Assembly (NCBI GenBank): GCA_030528555.1
Contig: JAUMYQ010000006.1
Span: 30,819-94,818 of the forward strand
DNA length: 64,000 nucleotides
From: Porphyromonadaceae bacterium
GTDB lineage: Bacteria > Bacteroidota > Bacteroidia > Bacteroidales > Porphyromonadaceae
Reading direction: 5' to 3'
Every line of letters begins with the position of its first letter. The first letter of the stretch is position 1. The notes below the pieces were generated by a model. The model saw only the letters and a program-made list of their open reading frames with translations. It did not search any database and was not told the DNA's origin. The translations under genes were made by a program, and so were the position numbers. Below, piece by piece: positions 34,413 to 43,808 of this stretch.

Positions 34413-35135
34413 CTACATTGAGTAACAACTATCTTTACTGCGCAACCCAATATGATAGGTAAAGCTCAGGCTCAGCATACCAACCGCATCGCCACCCTTC
34501 AACCCTCGATTGAGGGCGAAGGGATTGCCCAACCACGCATTACCTCTGTCGAGAGCATCAAGCCTATCACTGAGGTAGTACTGCGCCTGCCACTGCACAC
34601 CAAGACTCATTCGAGAGGAGAGCATATACTTAATGCCACAGGCGAGATAGGCACCTAGAGCAATAACCGAGGAGGCATCACCCCACGCCAAACTCGCCAA
34701 CCCACCTATCCCTATATAAGGAGACCAACTAGAGGTCTGTAAATAACGATACCTATCACTCAGAGGAAAGAAGTTGTACTCTCCACCGACCATCCACTGC
34801 AGGCTATGTGTCTTGAATGCAGCACTGCGCCCATTTGGGAAGGCATTATCAGAGAGCTCCGTGTGCCCTCGAAGACCGAGGTAACCTAGAGAGGAGACAA
34901 ACGCTGTACGGAAGTTAATGTTGTATCGTCCAAGGGCAGATCCCCCTACCGAATACATCCCGAGTGGGCCACGGCGCACAGCATCACCTACATAGTAGCT
35001 CGCCCCAAGAGCTGCACCAAGCTCATACTTATACTCCTGAGCTGAAAGGCCTTGCCCTCGGAGCATCAATAGCACAGTAGAGAGACTCAGCACAGAGCAC
35101 CGCCAAAACAGAGATATCCGTCCGCTACAAATCAT
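34413..35135 (-). CDS. DUF6089-type outer-membrane beta-barrel protein
   Basis: 240 residues with a signal peptide ending near GLSAQ (about residue 32) and a small barrel with alternating aromatic strands: YKYELGAALGASYYVGDA, LGRYNINFRTAFVSSLGYLGL, SWSPYIGIGGLASLAWGD, LGVQWQAQYYLSDRLD. Proteins of this kind usually sit directly upstream of uppS and bamA in Bacteroidetes. The start overlaps the end of the upstream gene by 11 nt. Molecular role unknown. Confidence 0.75.
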   Translation of the reverse strand: MICSGRISLFWRCSVLSLSTVLLMLRGQGLSAQEYKYELGAALGASYYVGDAVRRGPLGMYSVGGSALGRYNINFRTAFVSSLGYLGLRGHTELSDNAFPNGRSAAFKTHSLQWMVGGEYNFFPLSDRYRYLQTSSWSPYIGIGGLASLAWGDASSVIALGAYLACGIKYMLSSRMSLGVQWQAQYYLSDRLDALDRGNAWLGNPFALNRGLKGGDAVGMLSLSFTYHIGLRSKDSCYSM

Positions 35136-36495
35136 ACTTTTTGGGTCGCCCCTTGAGCAAGCTCATCACTCCTGCCGATGATACACTAACGCCACGCAGC
35201 AGCTGTATCGTATTATCGGGAGCTGGATAACCCAATATATCCACCGATGCAAAGGCACTTATTCCCTCGGGTAATGCCTTATCTCCGTTCTTCTTCCACG
35301 ACCGTCCTTGGTCCTCTGAGGTATAGATGTTTAGCCCTCCCACTGTTTCTAATCGATAGAGCGTTCCCCCTAGCGAAAGCACCGAGCTAGGACGTGCACC
35401 ACGCCTATCGGGACGCTCGGTTCGGCTCAGCTGTAGCCAGTCCTCTGCCGATCCTGTGGTGTACCAACTCGACTGCACAGGCATATCTCCTTCAAGTTGC
35501 TCACCAATGAGCGTCAGTGAGCTACCTATATAAGTCTTATTCGCACCAAAGGCATGTACATCTCTACGAGGGAAAGAAGCAGGCACCTGCAACCCTCGCG
35601 TGCTAAGCTTACCATCGGCATAGCTGGCAAAAACCTCCATCCCACCTTGCTCCACAATAAGAGCGAGACGTGGCTCAAGATGACTTTGCCGAGGAGCAAG
35701 TACGCCCAACAAAGCTCGAATTTGCCCACCTACAGATACCTCATGCCAGGCTGTACCAGAGAGGCGATAAATCTTACCACTAGACGTATATATATATAAG
35801 ATATCCTCGTACGAAGCACCCTGCTCTATGCGCTCACCCGCTGCAAGGCCTGTGATCTGGAGGGGTATAAAGGCCCCACCCTTGTGACTATAGTACTCAT
35901 TACCCGAGGCACTAGAACGCAGAATAAGCACATCCTCTACTCTAGTATGGGCATACATATAAGCATCAGCCACGCTATGCGGTAGCCCAGAGACTGAGGT
36001 ATCCACCCAGTCTATAGTCTCTGGGTCGAACTTGTATCGACGTAGTTGAACTCGATAGACATACTCATAGTAATCATGCTGCTCGGTGCGCAATGATAAA
36101 CGCAAGCGCAGCACACTCACATCACTACCAATCTGATACTCTCGATCCGCAGACCAATCGGCAAACGCTCCATCCTCGCCAAAAGCAACCTCTACCTTGG
36201 CGATGGCTACGGCAGGAACAATCTGAAGTTTAACCTTATTGAGCTGTGCACCATAGGGCAGTGGCTCTACATTCTCCACCTGCCCCTGAGGAGAGGTGTT
36301 GTTGATAGAGAAGCGAAGCGCCGAAAGCTCAGGGTGGTCTTTGACCGAGAGAGCAAACTGCTCCAGCTGCATATTGACGAGCTGTACCTGCTGTAGCTTG
36401 GGCTCATTGTTGGAATTACAAGAAGCTGTACCAGCCACAGAGGCTATGCAAGACAACCACAAGAGGTATGTCTTAATCGTTTGTCGAACGCTCAT
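35125..36495 (-). CDS. DUF6242-like lipoprotein with beta-propeller-like C-terminal region
   Basis: The start was set at 36495 (MSVRQTIKTYLLWLSCIASV); the frame extends 8 residues further. The lipobox is GTASC. Residues about 25-170 form an Ig-like region with repeated strand patterns (ALRFSINNTSPQGQVENVEPL, VEVAFGEDGAFADWS). The rest has short repeated blades (TSSGKIYRLSGTAWHEVS, LGGTLYRLETVGGLNIYTSEDQGRSW), the last like a BNR/sialidase Asp-box. Predicted outer-membrane lipoprotein of unknown function, first gene of the uppS-bamA cluster. Confidence 0.65.
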   Translation of the reverse strand: MSVRQTIKTYLLWLSCIASVAGTASCNSNNEPKLQQVQLVNMQLEQFALSVKDHPELSALRFSINNTSPQGQVENVEPLPYGAQLNKVKLQIVPAVAIAKVEVAFGEDGAFADWSADREYQIGSDVSVLRLRLSLRTEQHDYYEYVYRVQLRRYKFDPETIDWVDTSVSGLPHSVADAYMYAHTRVEDVLILRSSASGNEYYSHKGGAFIPLQITGLAAGERIEQGASYEDILYIYTSSGKIYRLSGTAWHEVSVGGQIRALLGVLAPRQSHLEPRLALIVEQGGMEVFASYADGKLSTRGLQVPASFPRRDVHAFGANKTYIGSSLTLIGEQLEGDMPVQSSWYTTGSAEDWLQLSRTERPDRRGARPSSVLSLGGTLYRLETVGGLNIYTSEDQGRSWKKNGDKALPEGISAFASVDILGYPAPDNTIQLLRGVSVSSAGVMSLLKGRPKKYDL

Positions 36496-36632
36496 AGCTT
36501 GATATATAATTTTCATCAAGTTACAAAGTTACTAAAGTCTCTGAATTTATCGCGCCTCACCCTAGAGCACAAGCGCCTCACCACAAGACATAAGAACCTA
36601 GCCCAAAGAAACTTGAAAGCACCCTCCATTTT

Positions 36633-36730
36633 CACAAAAAAATCTTCGGGAACTTTTTTCTCGGAGTTCCCGATCTTTTTCCAAAAAGTTCGGGAAGTTT
36701 TTTTCGAAAGTTCCCGAAGATTTTTTCTAT
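36633..36730. repeat. Intergenic double-hairpin repeat, copy 4
   Basis: Outer arms AAAAAAATCTTCGGGAAC and GTTCCCGAAGATTTTTT are exact inverted repeats. The inner pair is TTCCCGATCTTTTT, CC, AAAAAGTTCGGGAA, with one mismatch. The CTCGGAG spacer is in plus orientation. The left flank CCATTTTCAC recurs beside copies 3, 5 and 6. It is located upstream of the DUF6242 gene in the stretch 36496-37117. Confidence 0.88.
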
Positions 36731-37117
36731 CATCCAGGCCCTCTATAATACATTAAACATCAATATTTTGAATTTCCTCTTGAGATCATTAGATCCTCAG
36801 AGTAGAGTTTATTAGGAGTTTGAGGCAATACCCCTGAAAGATCTGACAACATAAGGCTAAACAACTCGGTGTACCTCACCCCTATTGACACACTCAAATT
36901 GAGCATCCCCATGAAGACTTTTTCAAAAACTCAGTTTTACTTTCGGCTAGCTAGAGACGCGGATAAATGAATAGCAAAAGGATTAGTGACCCAATAACGC
37001 AGTAGGACCTTGAGAATACCATCGTCCCACAAAACATTCATCAAATGCTTACTCTATAATATGGTCGATATTGATGGGCTCTCTCTCAAGGCTACATTAT
37101 TAAATAGAAAGAAGAGA
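36731..37117. other. Gene-free stretch, no feature recognised
   Basis: AT-rich sequence between repeat copy 4 and the tRNA terminator. No open frame, hairpin or promoter stood out on either strand. Confidence 0.5.
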
Positions 37118-37150
37118 TAAAAAAAATCCAGTAAGTATCAACCTACTGGA
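37118..37150 (-). terminator. Terminator of the tRNA-Tyr/tRNA-Gly unit
   Basis: On the minus strand TCCAGTA (37150-37144), a short loop and TACTGGA (37133-37127) are followed by an uninterrupted run of T (A-run on the plus strand at 37118-37126). This is a classical intrinsic terminator 10 nt after tRNA-Gly. Confidence 0.85.
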
Positions 37151-37159
37151 CCCTGAAAG

Positions 37160-37232
37160 AGCGGAAGACGGGGCTCAAACCCGCGACCCTTAGCTTGGAA
37201 GGCTAATGCTCTATCAACTGAGCTACTTCCGC
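37160..37232 (-). tRNA. tRNA-Gly (anticodon TCC)
   Basis: Minus strand: acceptor GCGGAAG pairs with CTTCCGC, D-arm GCTCAGTTGATAGAGC, anticodon stem TTAGC/GCTAA around loop CTTCCAA, T-arm GCGGGTTTGAGCCCCGT. Discriminator U at 37160 fits tRNA-Gly. CCA is not encoded. Confidence 0.95.
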
Positions 37233-37254
37233 GTTCCCTAATAAACAAAAAGAG

Positions 37255-37337
37255 TGGGCAGTGATGGATTCGAACCACCGAAGGCGTAAGCCAGCTGAGT
37301 TACAGTCAGCCCCATTTGGCCACTCTGGTAACTGCCC
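37255..37337 (-). tRNA. tRNA-Tyr (anticodon GTA)
   Basis: Minus strand: acceptor GGGCAGT/ACTGCCC, class II tRNA with a long variable arm (CAGCTGGCTTACGCC region), anticodon loop CTGTAAC, T-arm GGTTCGAATCC, discriminator A. It is 22 nt upstream of tRNA-Gly in the same unit. Confidence 0.95.
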
Positions 37338-37357
37338 TTTTATCCTCTTTTGCTCTG

Positions 37358-37389
37358 CAAAGGTAGAAACTATTTTTCAACTATGCAAA
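37358..37389 (-). promoter_or_regulatory. Promoter of the tRNA unit, overlapping the end of ribH
   Basis: On the minus strand TTTG (37389-37386), 20 nt, TACCTTTG (37365-37358), 20 nt before the 5' end of tRNA-Tyr. The -33 element lies within the last codons of ribH, so the tRNAs can be expressed independently of ribH. Confidence 0.65.
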
Positions 37390-37897
37390 CAGGGCGACAC
37401 ATTTTTATAGCCGCCTCAGCTGCCTCTTGGCCTTTGTTGCCTAGCACACCTCCAGCACGCTCTCTAGCTTGCTCCATTGTGTTGGTTGTCAAGACGCAGA
37501 AGATAACAGGTTTTAATCCTCCCATAGTACCTTTAGGACCTACCCCTGGCGTTGGCATAGCATTGAGCACACTCATGCCAACGCTTGCCCCTTGACAAAT
37601 ATAATCGAAGTGAGGAGTATCTCCACGCACCACGCAACCAATGGCGATAACGGCATCTATCTCTTCTTCGGCCCGCAAACGAGCCGAGGCGTTGGTCAAC
37701 TCAAATGTACCAGGTACCCACATAACCTTGATGCTACTGACCCCAGCAGCTCTAAGAGTAGTGCGTGCACCCTCGAGAAGCACCGAGGTAATCTCGCTAT
37801 TCCACTCGGCTACAGCGATACCGATGCTCAGTCCACTAGCATTGAGGCTCTCGAACTCTTGCTCAGACTTGGCTCGTACATAATCTATAGTAGACAT
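37370..37897 (-). CDS. ribH: 6,7-dimethyl-8-ribityllumazine synthase
   Basis: 175 residues. It condenses 5-amino-6-ribitylamino-uracil with 3,4-dihydroxy-2-butanone phosphate, the penultimate step of riboflavin synthesis. Diagnostic motifs: VAEWNSEIT, the phosphate-binding [10 protein letters not shown], and [16 protein letters not shown] with the catalytic His. It lies 99 nt downstream of the TPR-protein gene, with the tRNA promoter in its end. Confidence 0.96.
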   Translation of the reverse strand: MSTIDYVRAKSEQEFESLNASGLSIGIAVAEWNSEITSVLLEGARTTLRAAGVSSIKVMWVPGTFELTNASARLRAEEEIDAVIAIGCVVRGDTPHFDYICQGASVGMSVLNAMPTPGVGPKGTMGGLKPVIFCVLTTNTMEQARERAGGVLGNKGQEAAEAAIKMCRPVCIVEK

Positions 37898-37996
37898 TCG
37901 TTTTGAAGATTTGAACGTAAAAAGAGGGGGCGTGCCTATACAATGATGATAGCACCGCCCCCAGTGAGTTGTTTATATCGCTTGTTTACAAAGTGG

Positions 37997-38677
37997 CTAT
38001 GCTCCCACACGAAGCAGGTCGGCCTCTAAGCTCTGAGCCTCTACAGAGGCTGCATAATCCTTTTGAAGGCTCAAGTATACCTCCTTGGCCTTGTCTGTCT
38101 TGCCTAGCTTTTCGTAAGCTCTAGCTGCCTTGATGAGGCAGCTAGGAGTAACAGCTTCGTTATTAGCCATCTTGGCTGCCTCAAGATAAGCGGCTACAGC
38201 CTCCTCATACTTACCAAGCTGAGCGTAGCAGTCACCCAAGAGACGCTTGAGCGAGGGAGCAACGAACTGATCTTTGCCCGAGAAGTGTTTGAGATCCTCG
38301 ATAGCAGCATCGTACTTACCAGCATCGTAGTGTGCGATCGCGCTATAGGCATGCGCCAAGTTGGCTGCATCCGTACCCGAATACTCTTTCGCAAGAGCCT
38401 CGAAACCTTTGTGCTCAATACCAATACCTGAGAGGGCTAGGCTGTCTTGATAGCGCAAGAAGTGATCTTCGGCCACATAGCTGGCCACCGAGGCCTGCAT
38501 AGCTCGTGGCTCGCGGACAAACTTGATATAGGCAAATATACCCACCACGATGAGGACTACGGCAGCCACTGCGATAAGAACCTTTTTGAGGTGCTTCTCG
38601 ATAAACTGCTCACCCTGGATCATCACTTCATTGACTTGTGTCTCTAGCTCACTCTGCTCGCGTTGATGTTTAGACAT
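37997..38677 (-). CDS. Membrane-anchored tetratricopeptide-repeat protein (YfgM-like)
   Basis: 226 residues: a short charged cytoplasmic N-terminus, one transmembrane helix (about 33-53, VLIAVAAVVLIVVGIFAYI) and then TPR repeats on the outer side (LAHAYSAIAHYDAGKYDAAIEDL, LLGDCYAQLGKYEEAVAAYLEAA, IKAARAYEKLGKTDKAKEVYLSL). Proteins of this build associate with the Sec translocon and chaperones (YfgM). The exact role here is inferred. Confidence 0.85.
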   Translation of the reverse strand: MSKHQREQSELETQVNEVMIQGEQFIEKHLKKVLIAVAAVVLIVVGIFAYIKFVREPRAMQASVASYVAEDHFLRYQDSLALSGIGIEHKGFEALAKEYSGTDAANLAHAYSAIAHYDAGKYDAAIEDLKHFSGKDQFVAPSLKRLLGDCYAQLGKYEEAVAAYLEAAKMANNEAVTPSCLIKAARAYEKLGKTDKAKEVYLSLQKDYAASVEAQSLEADLLRVGA

Positions 38678-38813
38678 GTCTTATTTAATATTATGTATTA
38701 CCTGAATGAATGCCACAAGCGTAGCACCGCAAAGTTAGCAAATTAAACCGCACCACATATAGTGAGCTACCGAAGGTTTGGGCTCAGGGCTATGCGTGGC
38801 ATAGTCGGACCAC

Positions 38814-41444
38814 CTAACTCTGTAAACCAGTATCGGCAAATATTTGGGCAATAGCCTCATCTAACCCTTCGGGCCTCTTGCCTCCAGCTGTGGCAAAATG
38901 GGGCTGACCACCGCCACCGCCCTGGATGTGCTTAGAAGCTGAGCGAATGAGGTTTGCCGCACTCCAGCCACGCTCCTCTACAAGGTCTTTGCTTAGCATG
39001 AGTGTTAGCCCACACTTACCGTCCAGGCTCTCCGTAGCAGCCACGAAGAGAAAACTCTCCTCTACTTGACCAGCTAGCTGAAAGGCCAAATCTTTGACCA
39101 CATCGGCCGAGAGACTATCCCTAAGGACGAAGCAACGCACTCCGCCAGCCTCGTCTCGTTTGGCTAGAAGGTCTGCCTTGAGGCGAGCCACACGCTCGCG
39201 CATCACACTGTGTACCTGGCTGGTTAGCTCCTCATTCTCTGCCACTATCTTTTTGATAGCCGTCAAGATCTGAGGGCTGTTGTTGAAGAGCTCTCGGATA
39301 GAGCGTAGGGTATCTTCAAGATCATAGAGCACCCTCTCAGCACCAAGCCCTGTCACAGCCTCAATACGACGCACACCTGCCGCTACCGAGCTCTCGGAGG
39401 TAATCCGAAAGAAACCGATAGCTCCAGCGGCAGGTACGTGCGTTCCACCGCATAGCTCTATCGAAGAACCAAACTTGATGACCCGTACCTCATCTCCATA
39501 TTTCTCCCCAAAGAGGGCCATAGCTCCCATAGCTTGAGCCTCAGCTATGGGCACGTTGCGGAACTCTTCGCGAATGTAATTGGCACGAATGCGAGCATTG
39601 ACCAGCTGCTCAATCTTTCGGAGCTGCTCTGGCTCAACCTTGGCGAAGTGAGCAAAGTCGAAGCGCAGCACATCGGCAGAAACAAACGACCCTTTCTGCT
39701 CGACGTGTGTACCGAGGATTTCTCTCAAGGCCTCGTGCAAGAGGTGCGTTGCGGAGTGGTTCGCCTCGGCAGCGTGCCTACGCTCTAGATCTATGCGTGC
39801 CACGAAACTCTCGCTAGGGTCCTCGGGCAGATGCTTCATTAGATGGACAGCTAGATTGTTCTCTCGCTTGGTATCGAAGACTTCATAGCTCTTGTCTCCA
39901 AGGATAAGACTACCGCTGTCGCCTACCTGCCCCCCCATCTCAGCATAGAAAGGTGTCTCGGAGAGCACCACTTGATAGTATTCCTTACCCTTTTGGCTCA
40001 CACGACGATAACGTAGTATCTCGGTGTCACACTCTGTGAGGTCATAGCCAACAAACCTAGGCTCCCCCTCGCGTACCATTTGCCAGTCGTCCGCGTCAAT
40101 GGCTGCGGCATTGCGTGCGCGCTCCCTCTGCTGCTCCATGGATGCTTCGAAGCCAGCCTCATCTACCGTTAGCCTTTGTTCTTGCAGGATGAGAGCCGTT
40201 AGATCAAGTGGGAAACCGTAGGTATCATAAAGGACGAAAGCGTCTTCGCCTGAGAGAACGCTCACCCCTACAGCTTTGATTTCAGCGATTTTGCGATCAA
40301 GCAGGCGAATACCCGTCTCAAGCGTACGCAAGAAGCTCTCTTCCTCTTCCTTGATTACCCTCCTGATAAGCTCACGCCCAGCCCCCAGCTCAGGGTAAGC
40401 ATCTCCCATGGTCTCAATAAGCACAGGGACGAGGGCATACATAAACGCCTCTCTTCGCCCGAGGAATGTATAACCGTAGCGTACGGCACGGCGCAGAATG
40501 CGACGAATAACGTAGCCCGCTTTGGCGTTGGAGGGTAACTGTCCATCAGTGATAGAGAAGGCGATAGTACGTACATGGTCAGCGATAACACGCATAGCCA
40601 CATCACTCTCCTTGGTAGCACCATACTCTACGCCCGTAAGGGTCGCAATGGACTGAATAATGGGCGTGAAGATATCCGTATCGTAGTTTGAGGTTTTACC
40701 TTGGATGGCCATACAGAGCCGCTCGAAGCCCATTCCCGTGTCGATGACCTTATTGGGTAAGCCTACGAGCGAGCCGTCTGCCCGGCGGTTGTATTGCATA
40801 AAAACGAGGTTCCAGATCTCGATGACCTGAGGATGGCTCTGGTTAACGAGGCTCAGCCCATCGACCTTGGCGCGCTCCTCTTCGGAGCGAATGTCTACAT
40901 GGATCTCCGAGCAAGGTCCGCAGGGGCCTTGATCTCCCATCTCCCAGAAGTTGTCCTTTTTGTTACCGTTAATGATGCGTTCCGAAGGGAGGAACTGGCT
41001 CCAGATCTCGGCCGCCTCGTTGTCTCGCTCCAGCCCATCCTCTGCACTACCCTCAAAGACTGTCACATAGAGCCTATCCTTATCCATCTTGAGCACTTCG
41101 GTAAGATATTCCCAAGCCCACTCGATAGCCTCGCGCTTGAAGTAGTCGCCAAATGACCAGTTGCCTAGCATCTCAAACATAGTGTGGTGATAGGTGTCGT
41201 GTCCTACCTCCTCAAGGTCGTTGTGCTTACCGCTTACTCGGAGGCACTTCTGCGAGTTGGCCACTCGAGGATATTTGATCTCCGTATGTCCGAGGATAAT
41301 GTCCTTAAACTGATTCATCCCAGCGTTGGTAAACATCAGCGTAGGGTCTCCCTTGATTACCATCGGTGCACTAGGCACGATTTGATGGCCCTTGCCCTCG
41401 AAAAATGACTTATACGAAGCACGTATTTCTTTTGATGTCATCAT
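38814..41444 (-). CDS. alaS: Alanyl-tRNA synthetase
   Basis: 876 residues, full length. The class II catalytic core has [31 protein letters not shown] and GMGFERL. The editing domain has [11 protein letters not shown] and the zinc-binding CGGTHV. The C-terminal C-Ala domain ends with the Gly-rich [15 protein letters not shown]. It attaches Ala to tRNA-Ala and edits Ser/Gly mischarging. The next codon (MMTSKE) is also Met, so the start is 41444 or 41441. Confidence 0.98.
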   Translation of the reverse strand: MMTSKEIRASYKSFFEGKGHQIVPSAPMVIKGDPTLMFTNAGMNQFKDIILGHTEIKYPRVANSQKCLRVSGKHNDLEEVGHDTYHHTMFEMLGNWSFGDYFKREAIEWAWEYLTEVLKMDKDRLYVTVFEGSAEDGLERDNEAAEIWSQFLPSERIINGNKKDNFWEMGDQGPCGPCSEIHVDIRSEEERAKVDGLSLVNQSHPQVIEIWNLVFMQYNRRADGSLVGLPNKVIDTGMGFERLCMAIQGKTSNYDTDIFTPIIQSIATLTGVEYGATKESDVAMRVIADHVRTIAFSITDGQLPSNAKAGYVIRRILRRAVRYGYTFLGRREAFMYALVPVLIETMGDAYPELGAGRELIRRVIKEEEESFLRTLETGIRLLDRKIAEIKAVGVSVLSGEDAFVLYDTYGFPLDLTALILQEQRLTVDEAGFEASMEQQRERARNAAAIDADDWQMVREGEPRFVGYDLTECDTEILRYRRVSQKGKEYYQVVLSETPFYAEMGGQVGDSGSLILGDKSYEVFDTKRENNLAVHLMKHLPEDPSESFVARIDLERRHAAEANHSATHLLHEALREILGTHVEQKGSFVSADVLRFDFAHFAKVEPEQLRKIEQLVNARIRANYIREEFRNVPIAEAQAMGAMALFGEKYGDEVRVIKFGSSIELCGGTHVPAAGAIGFFRITSESSVAAGVRRIEAVTGLGAERVLYDLEDTLRSIRELFNNSPQILTAIKKIVAENEELTSQVHSVMRERVARLKADLLAKRDEAGGVRCFVLRDSLSADVVKDLAFQLAGQVEESFLFVAATESLDGKCGLTLMLSKDLVEERGWSAANLIRSASKHIQGGGGGQPHFATAGGKRPEGLDEAIAQIFADTGLQS

Positions 41445-41622
41445 TTACCTTATATAATATGTATCATTCGTCCTGCAAAAGTAGCAATTATGCCAAAATC
41501 ATGTGTTTAACTCATTGGGTGCTTTCAGCGCAATTGTGTCAGAATTTAGTCTGGCTTTTCATGTAAATTATCAACAGAAGCGAGACAAATATATTCTACT
41601 CTTTTCTAGACAATTACACACC

Positions 41623-41732
41623 ACCCCCATTTTCGCAAAAAATCTTCGGGAACTTTCAAAAAAAACTTCCCGATCTTTTTTCAAAAAGATCGGGAACTCT
41701 GAGAAAAAAGTTCGGGAACATTTTTCGAAAAG
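41623..41732. repeat. Intergenic double-hairpin repeat, copy 5
   Basis: After the shared left flank CCCCCATTTTCGC come CTTCGGGAACTTTC, then TTCCCGATCTTTTT, TC, AAAAAGATCGGGAA (perfect inner stem), the spacer CTCTGAG (minus orientation, one change from CTCCGAG), and GTTCGGGAACATTTTT. It lies upstream of alaS, in the stretch 41445-41988. Confidence 0.88.
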
Positions 41733-41886
41733 ATGAGGTATACTCATAACACACTTAGGATAAACAAATTAAACTCCACAAGGATAGAGAAAAATTCACC
41801 CCATAAATTCTCTGGATTTTGATGCGGTTGACCTATGGGCACTCAAGGAGGCATCGCAGCTTGGAGGAGACAAAATTGATACGCAG

Positions 41887-41920
41887 AGGGCCGTGCTGAA
41901 GTAACCTTCAGCACGGCCCT
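41887..41920 (-). terminator. Hairpin terminator after the sialic-acid cluster
   Basis: AGGGCCGTGCTGAAG (41887-41901), a 4-nt loop and CTTCAGCACGGCCCT (41906-41920) form a perfect 15-bp stem, 69 nt past the stop of the gene at 41989. There is no U-run, but the stem is G/C-rich and sits between two leftward units. Confidence 0.7.
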
Positions 41921-41988
41921 TCATTGAGGTTTGACTATAGCCCCCTTCATCGTATGAGCAGGGCTACAAGTATTTCCCCAGGGGTATG

Positions 41989-42810
41989 TCAAATACGGAA
42001 GCCTAGCGTTATGTAGGCTTGCATAGCTCGGGCCTTGGCTTCTGTCCAGGCTTTCAAGTTCTCCTGCACGTCCTTGATGAAGTCTGCATCATCCGCTATC
42101 AACTGAGCCAGTGTCGGTGGTAGCTTCTCCTTGGCAACCTGTGTCAGCTTATGCAATTGCTGTTCGCTGGTCTCTAGGTTCAAACGATTGCTCAGGCCAT
42201 ACTCAAACCCAGCTCTTAGATAGAAACGCGTGAGCTCCACCGTTGCCGATGCCCCAATACCGTAGCTTAGACGGTTATACTTGATCAGCCCGAAGCTATC
42301 CTTATGGATATTTGTAAGGTCGGCCGAATAGCTGCCCCAGTTCAGGCTCGTCTTGAGGTCGTATGCAAGGTACGGACCTGCCTCAACAGACACACCAAGA
42401 ATCCCTGCTGGCTTGAAGCGTACGCCGAGGCTCAACGGCAGGCTTACCGAGGTCGTCGAGATAGAGGGAGCAGAGAAGAGCTTAAGCCCACCTAGATACT
42501 CATTGAGCCCTTGAGTATGCCCCCTAGGTCCGTTGGAGAAACTGTCGAGATACCTGTCCAGGATAGCGAAGCGCCCTCCACCATTACTTACATTGGCTCC
42601 TGTGGCAAGGTAGACCATTGGAAATAACTTAAACTCTATTGCAGCACCAATGCGGTAGCCTAGCTTAATGTCACTATGTAGGCTCTGAGAGCCTTTGCTC
42701 ATAGAGAACCTCGACCCCGCTGCACCACCTTCGATACGAATGGTTTGGCCCGAGAGTGTCCCCGTGGCTAGTAGAGATATTGCTGACAGGGTAATGAAAA
42801 ACTTATTCAT
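41989..42810 (-). CDS. PorT-like outer-membrane beta-barrel protein
   Basis: 273 residues with signal peptide MNKFFITLSAISLLATGTLSGQ. Barrel strands include IRIEGGAAGSRFSMSKG, KLGYRIGAAIEFKLFPMVYLATGANVS, LPLSLGVRFKPAGILGVSVEAGPYLAYDL and AYITLGFRI at the C-terminus, the pattern of Bacteroidetes PorT/OMP_b-brl_2 proteins. A helical insert (about 220-260) precedes the last strand. Function unknown; it is the last gene of the nanA operon, 20 nt after nanA. Confidence 0.75.
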   Translation of the reverse strand: MNKFFITLSAISLLATGTLSGQTIRIEGGAAGSRFSMSKGSQSLHSDIKLGYRIGAAIEFKLFPMVYLATGANVSNGGGRFAILDRYLDSFSNGPRGHTQGLNEYLGGLKLFSAPSISTTSVSLPLSLGVRFKPAGILGVSVEAGPYLAYDLKTSLNWGSYSADLTNIHKDSFGLIKYNRLSYGIGASATVELTRFYLRAGFEYGLSNRLNLETSEQQLHKLTQVAKEKLPPTLAQLIADDADFIKDVQENLKAWTEAKARAMQAYITLGFRI

Positions 42811-42830
42811 AAGACGCTTACCCAGTAGGG

Positions 42831-43745
42831 CTACTTGTTACAGCGGTTGAAGAAGTCTATGGACTCAAGCTCGGCTTTGATCTGTGCTTCTTCCTCGTCC
42901 GTAATATTCATAAATGGCTTACGGTTAGGACCGAGGTCTAGCCCGATAAGCTTCATAATGCGCTTGCCAGCACAGATATTGCCACGGTACTTGGCGATGA
43001 CATCGATCACGTCCTGAGCATAGTTTTGCAGCTCACGTGCTCGCTCCACATCCCCAGCTTTCCATGCCTCGATGATACCGTTTAGACAAATGGCATTGTA
43101 GTTGGTCGTGCCTCCAATACCACCCTGTGCTCCGCCCATAACGAGAGCCGAAAGGATGGTCTCATCCTGCCCATGAAGCATATCGTACTTGCCTCCCTTA
43201 TAGCGCATGCAGCGGTTGTATTCGTAGAGATGCTCGTAGGTGTACTTGATGCCAGCGAAGTTGGGAATGCGTCCGTCTACAGCCTTGAGGAGATCTAGCA
43301 TAGACAAGTATGCACCATTGAAAACGGGGATGTGATAGTAATAGAAGGGTAGATTAGGAGCTGCCGCAGCCATGGGCTCGATGTACTGTACGAGCTGCTC
43401 TATGCTGCCAATCTTGGGGAAGGGAGTGGCCATAGCACCTATGCCCCACGCCCCGATCTTCTGAGCATGAGCTGCCATGCGTGCACTGGAGGTCAGCGAG
43501 GTACTGCCCACGTGTACGATGACCTTGAAGCCCTTGGGGGCTACACGCACCCACTCCTCTGCAAGCTGCATCCGCTCCTCTTCGCTGAGCATATAGCCCT
43601 CTCCCGATGAGCCGTTGATGAAAACGCCCTTAAGCCCTGAGCGCACCAAGAGGGCACAATACTCGGGGATGGGCGCAAGATTTACGTTGCCTTCGGCATC
43701 GAATGGGGTAAATGGGGCATCGATTAGCCCAATGATCTTTTCCAT
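42831..43745 (-). CDS. nanA: N-acetylneuraminate lyase
   Basis: 304 residues of the DHDPS/NAL fold. It splits sialic acid into N-acetylmannosamine and pyruvate. GSSGEG at 46-51, Tyr137 in FYYYHIP and the Schiff-base Lys167 in GIKYTYE correspond to the E. coli NanA residues, and DEGN/YMLSEEER are typical of the lyase rather than DapA. The neighbouring MFS transporter and envelope proteins suggest a small sialic-acid scavenging operon. Confidence 0.93.
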   Translation of the reverse strand: MEKIIGLIDAPFTPFDAEGNVNLAPIPEYCALLVRSGLKGVFINGSSGEGYMLSEEERMQLAEEWVRVAPKGFKVIVHVGSTSLTSSARMAAHAQKIGAWGIGAMATPFPKIGSIEQLVQYIEPMAAAAPNLPFYYYHIPVFNGAYLSMLDLLKAVDGRIPNFAGIKYTYEHLYEYNRCMRYKGGKYDMLHGQDETILSALVMGGAQGGIGGTTNYNAICLNGIIEAWKAGDVERARELQNYAQDVIDVIAKYRGNICAGKRIMKLIGLDLGPNRKPFMNITDEEEAQIKAELESIDFFNRCNK

Positions 43746-43808
43746 TGTTTTGTCAAATTAAGATATTGTATCGGTTGATTTCGTGAAATTAATCAGGAAT
43801 ATAAGCCT

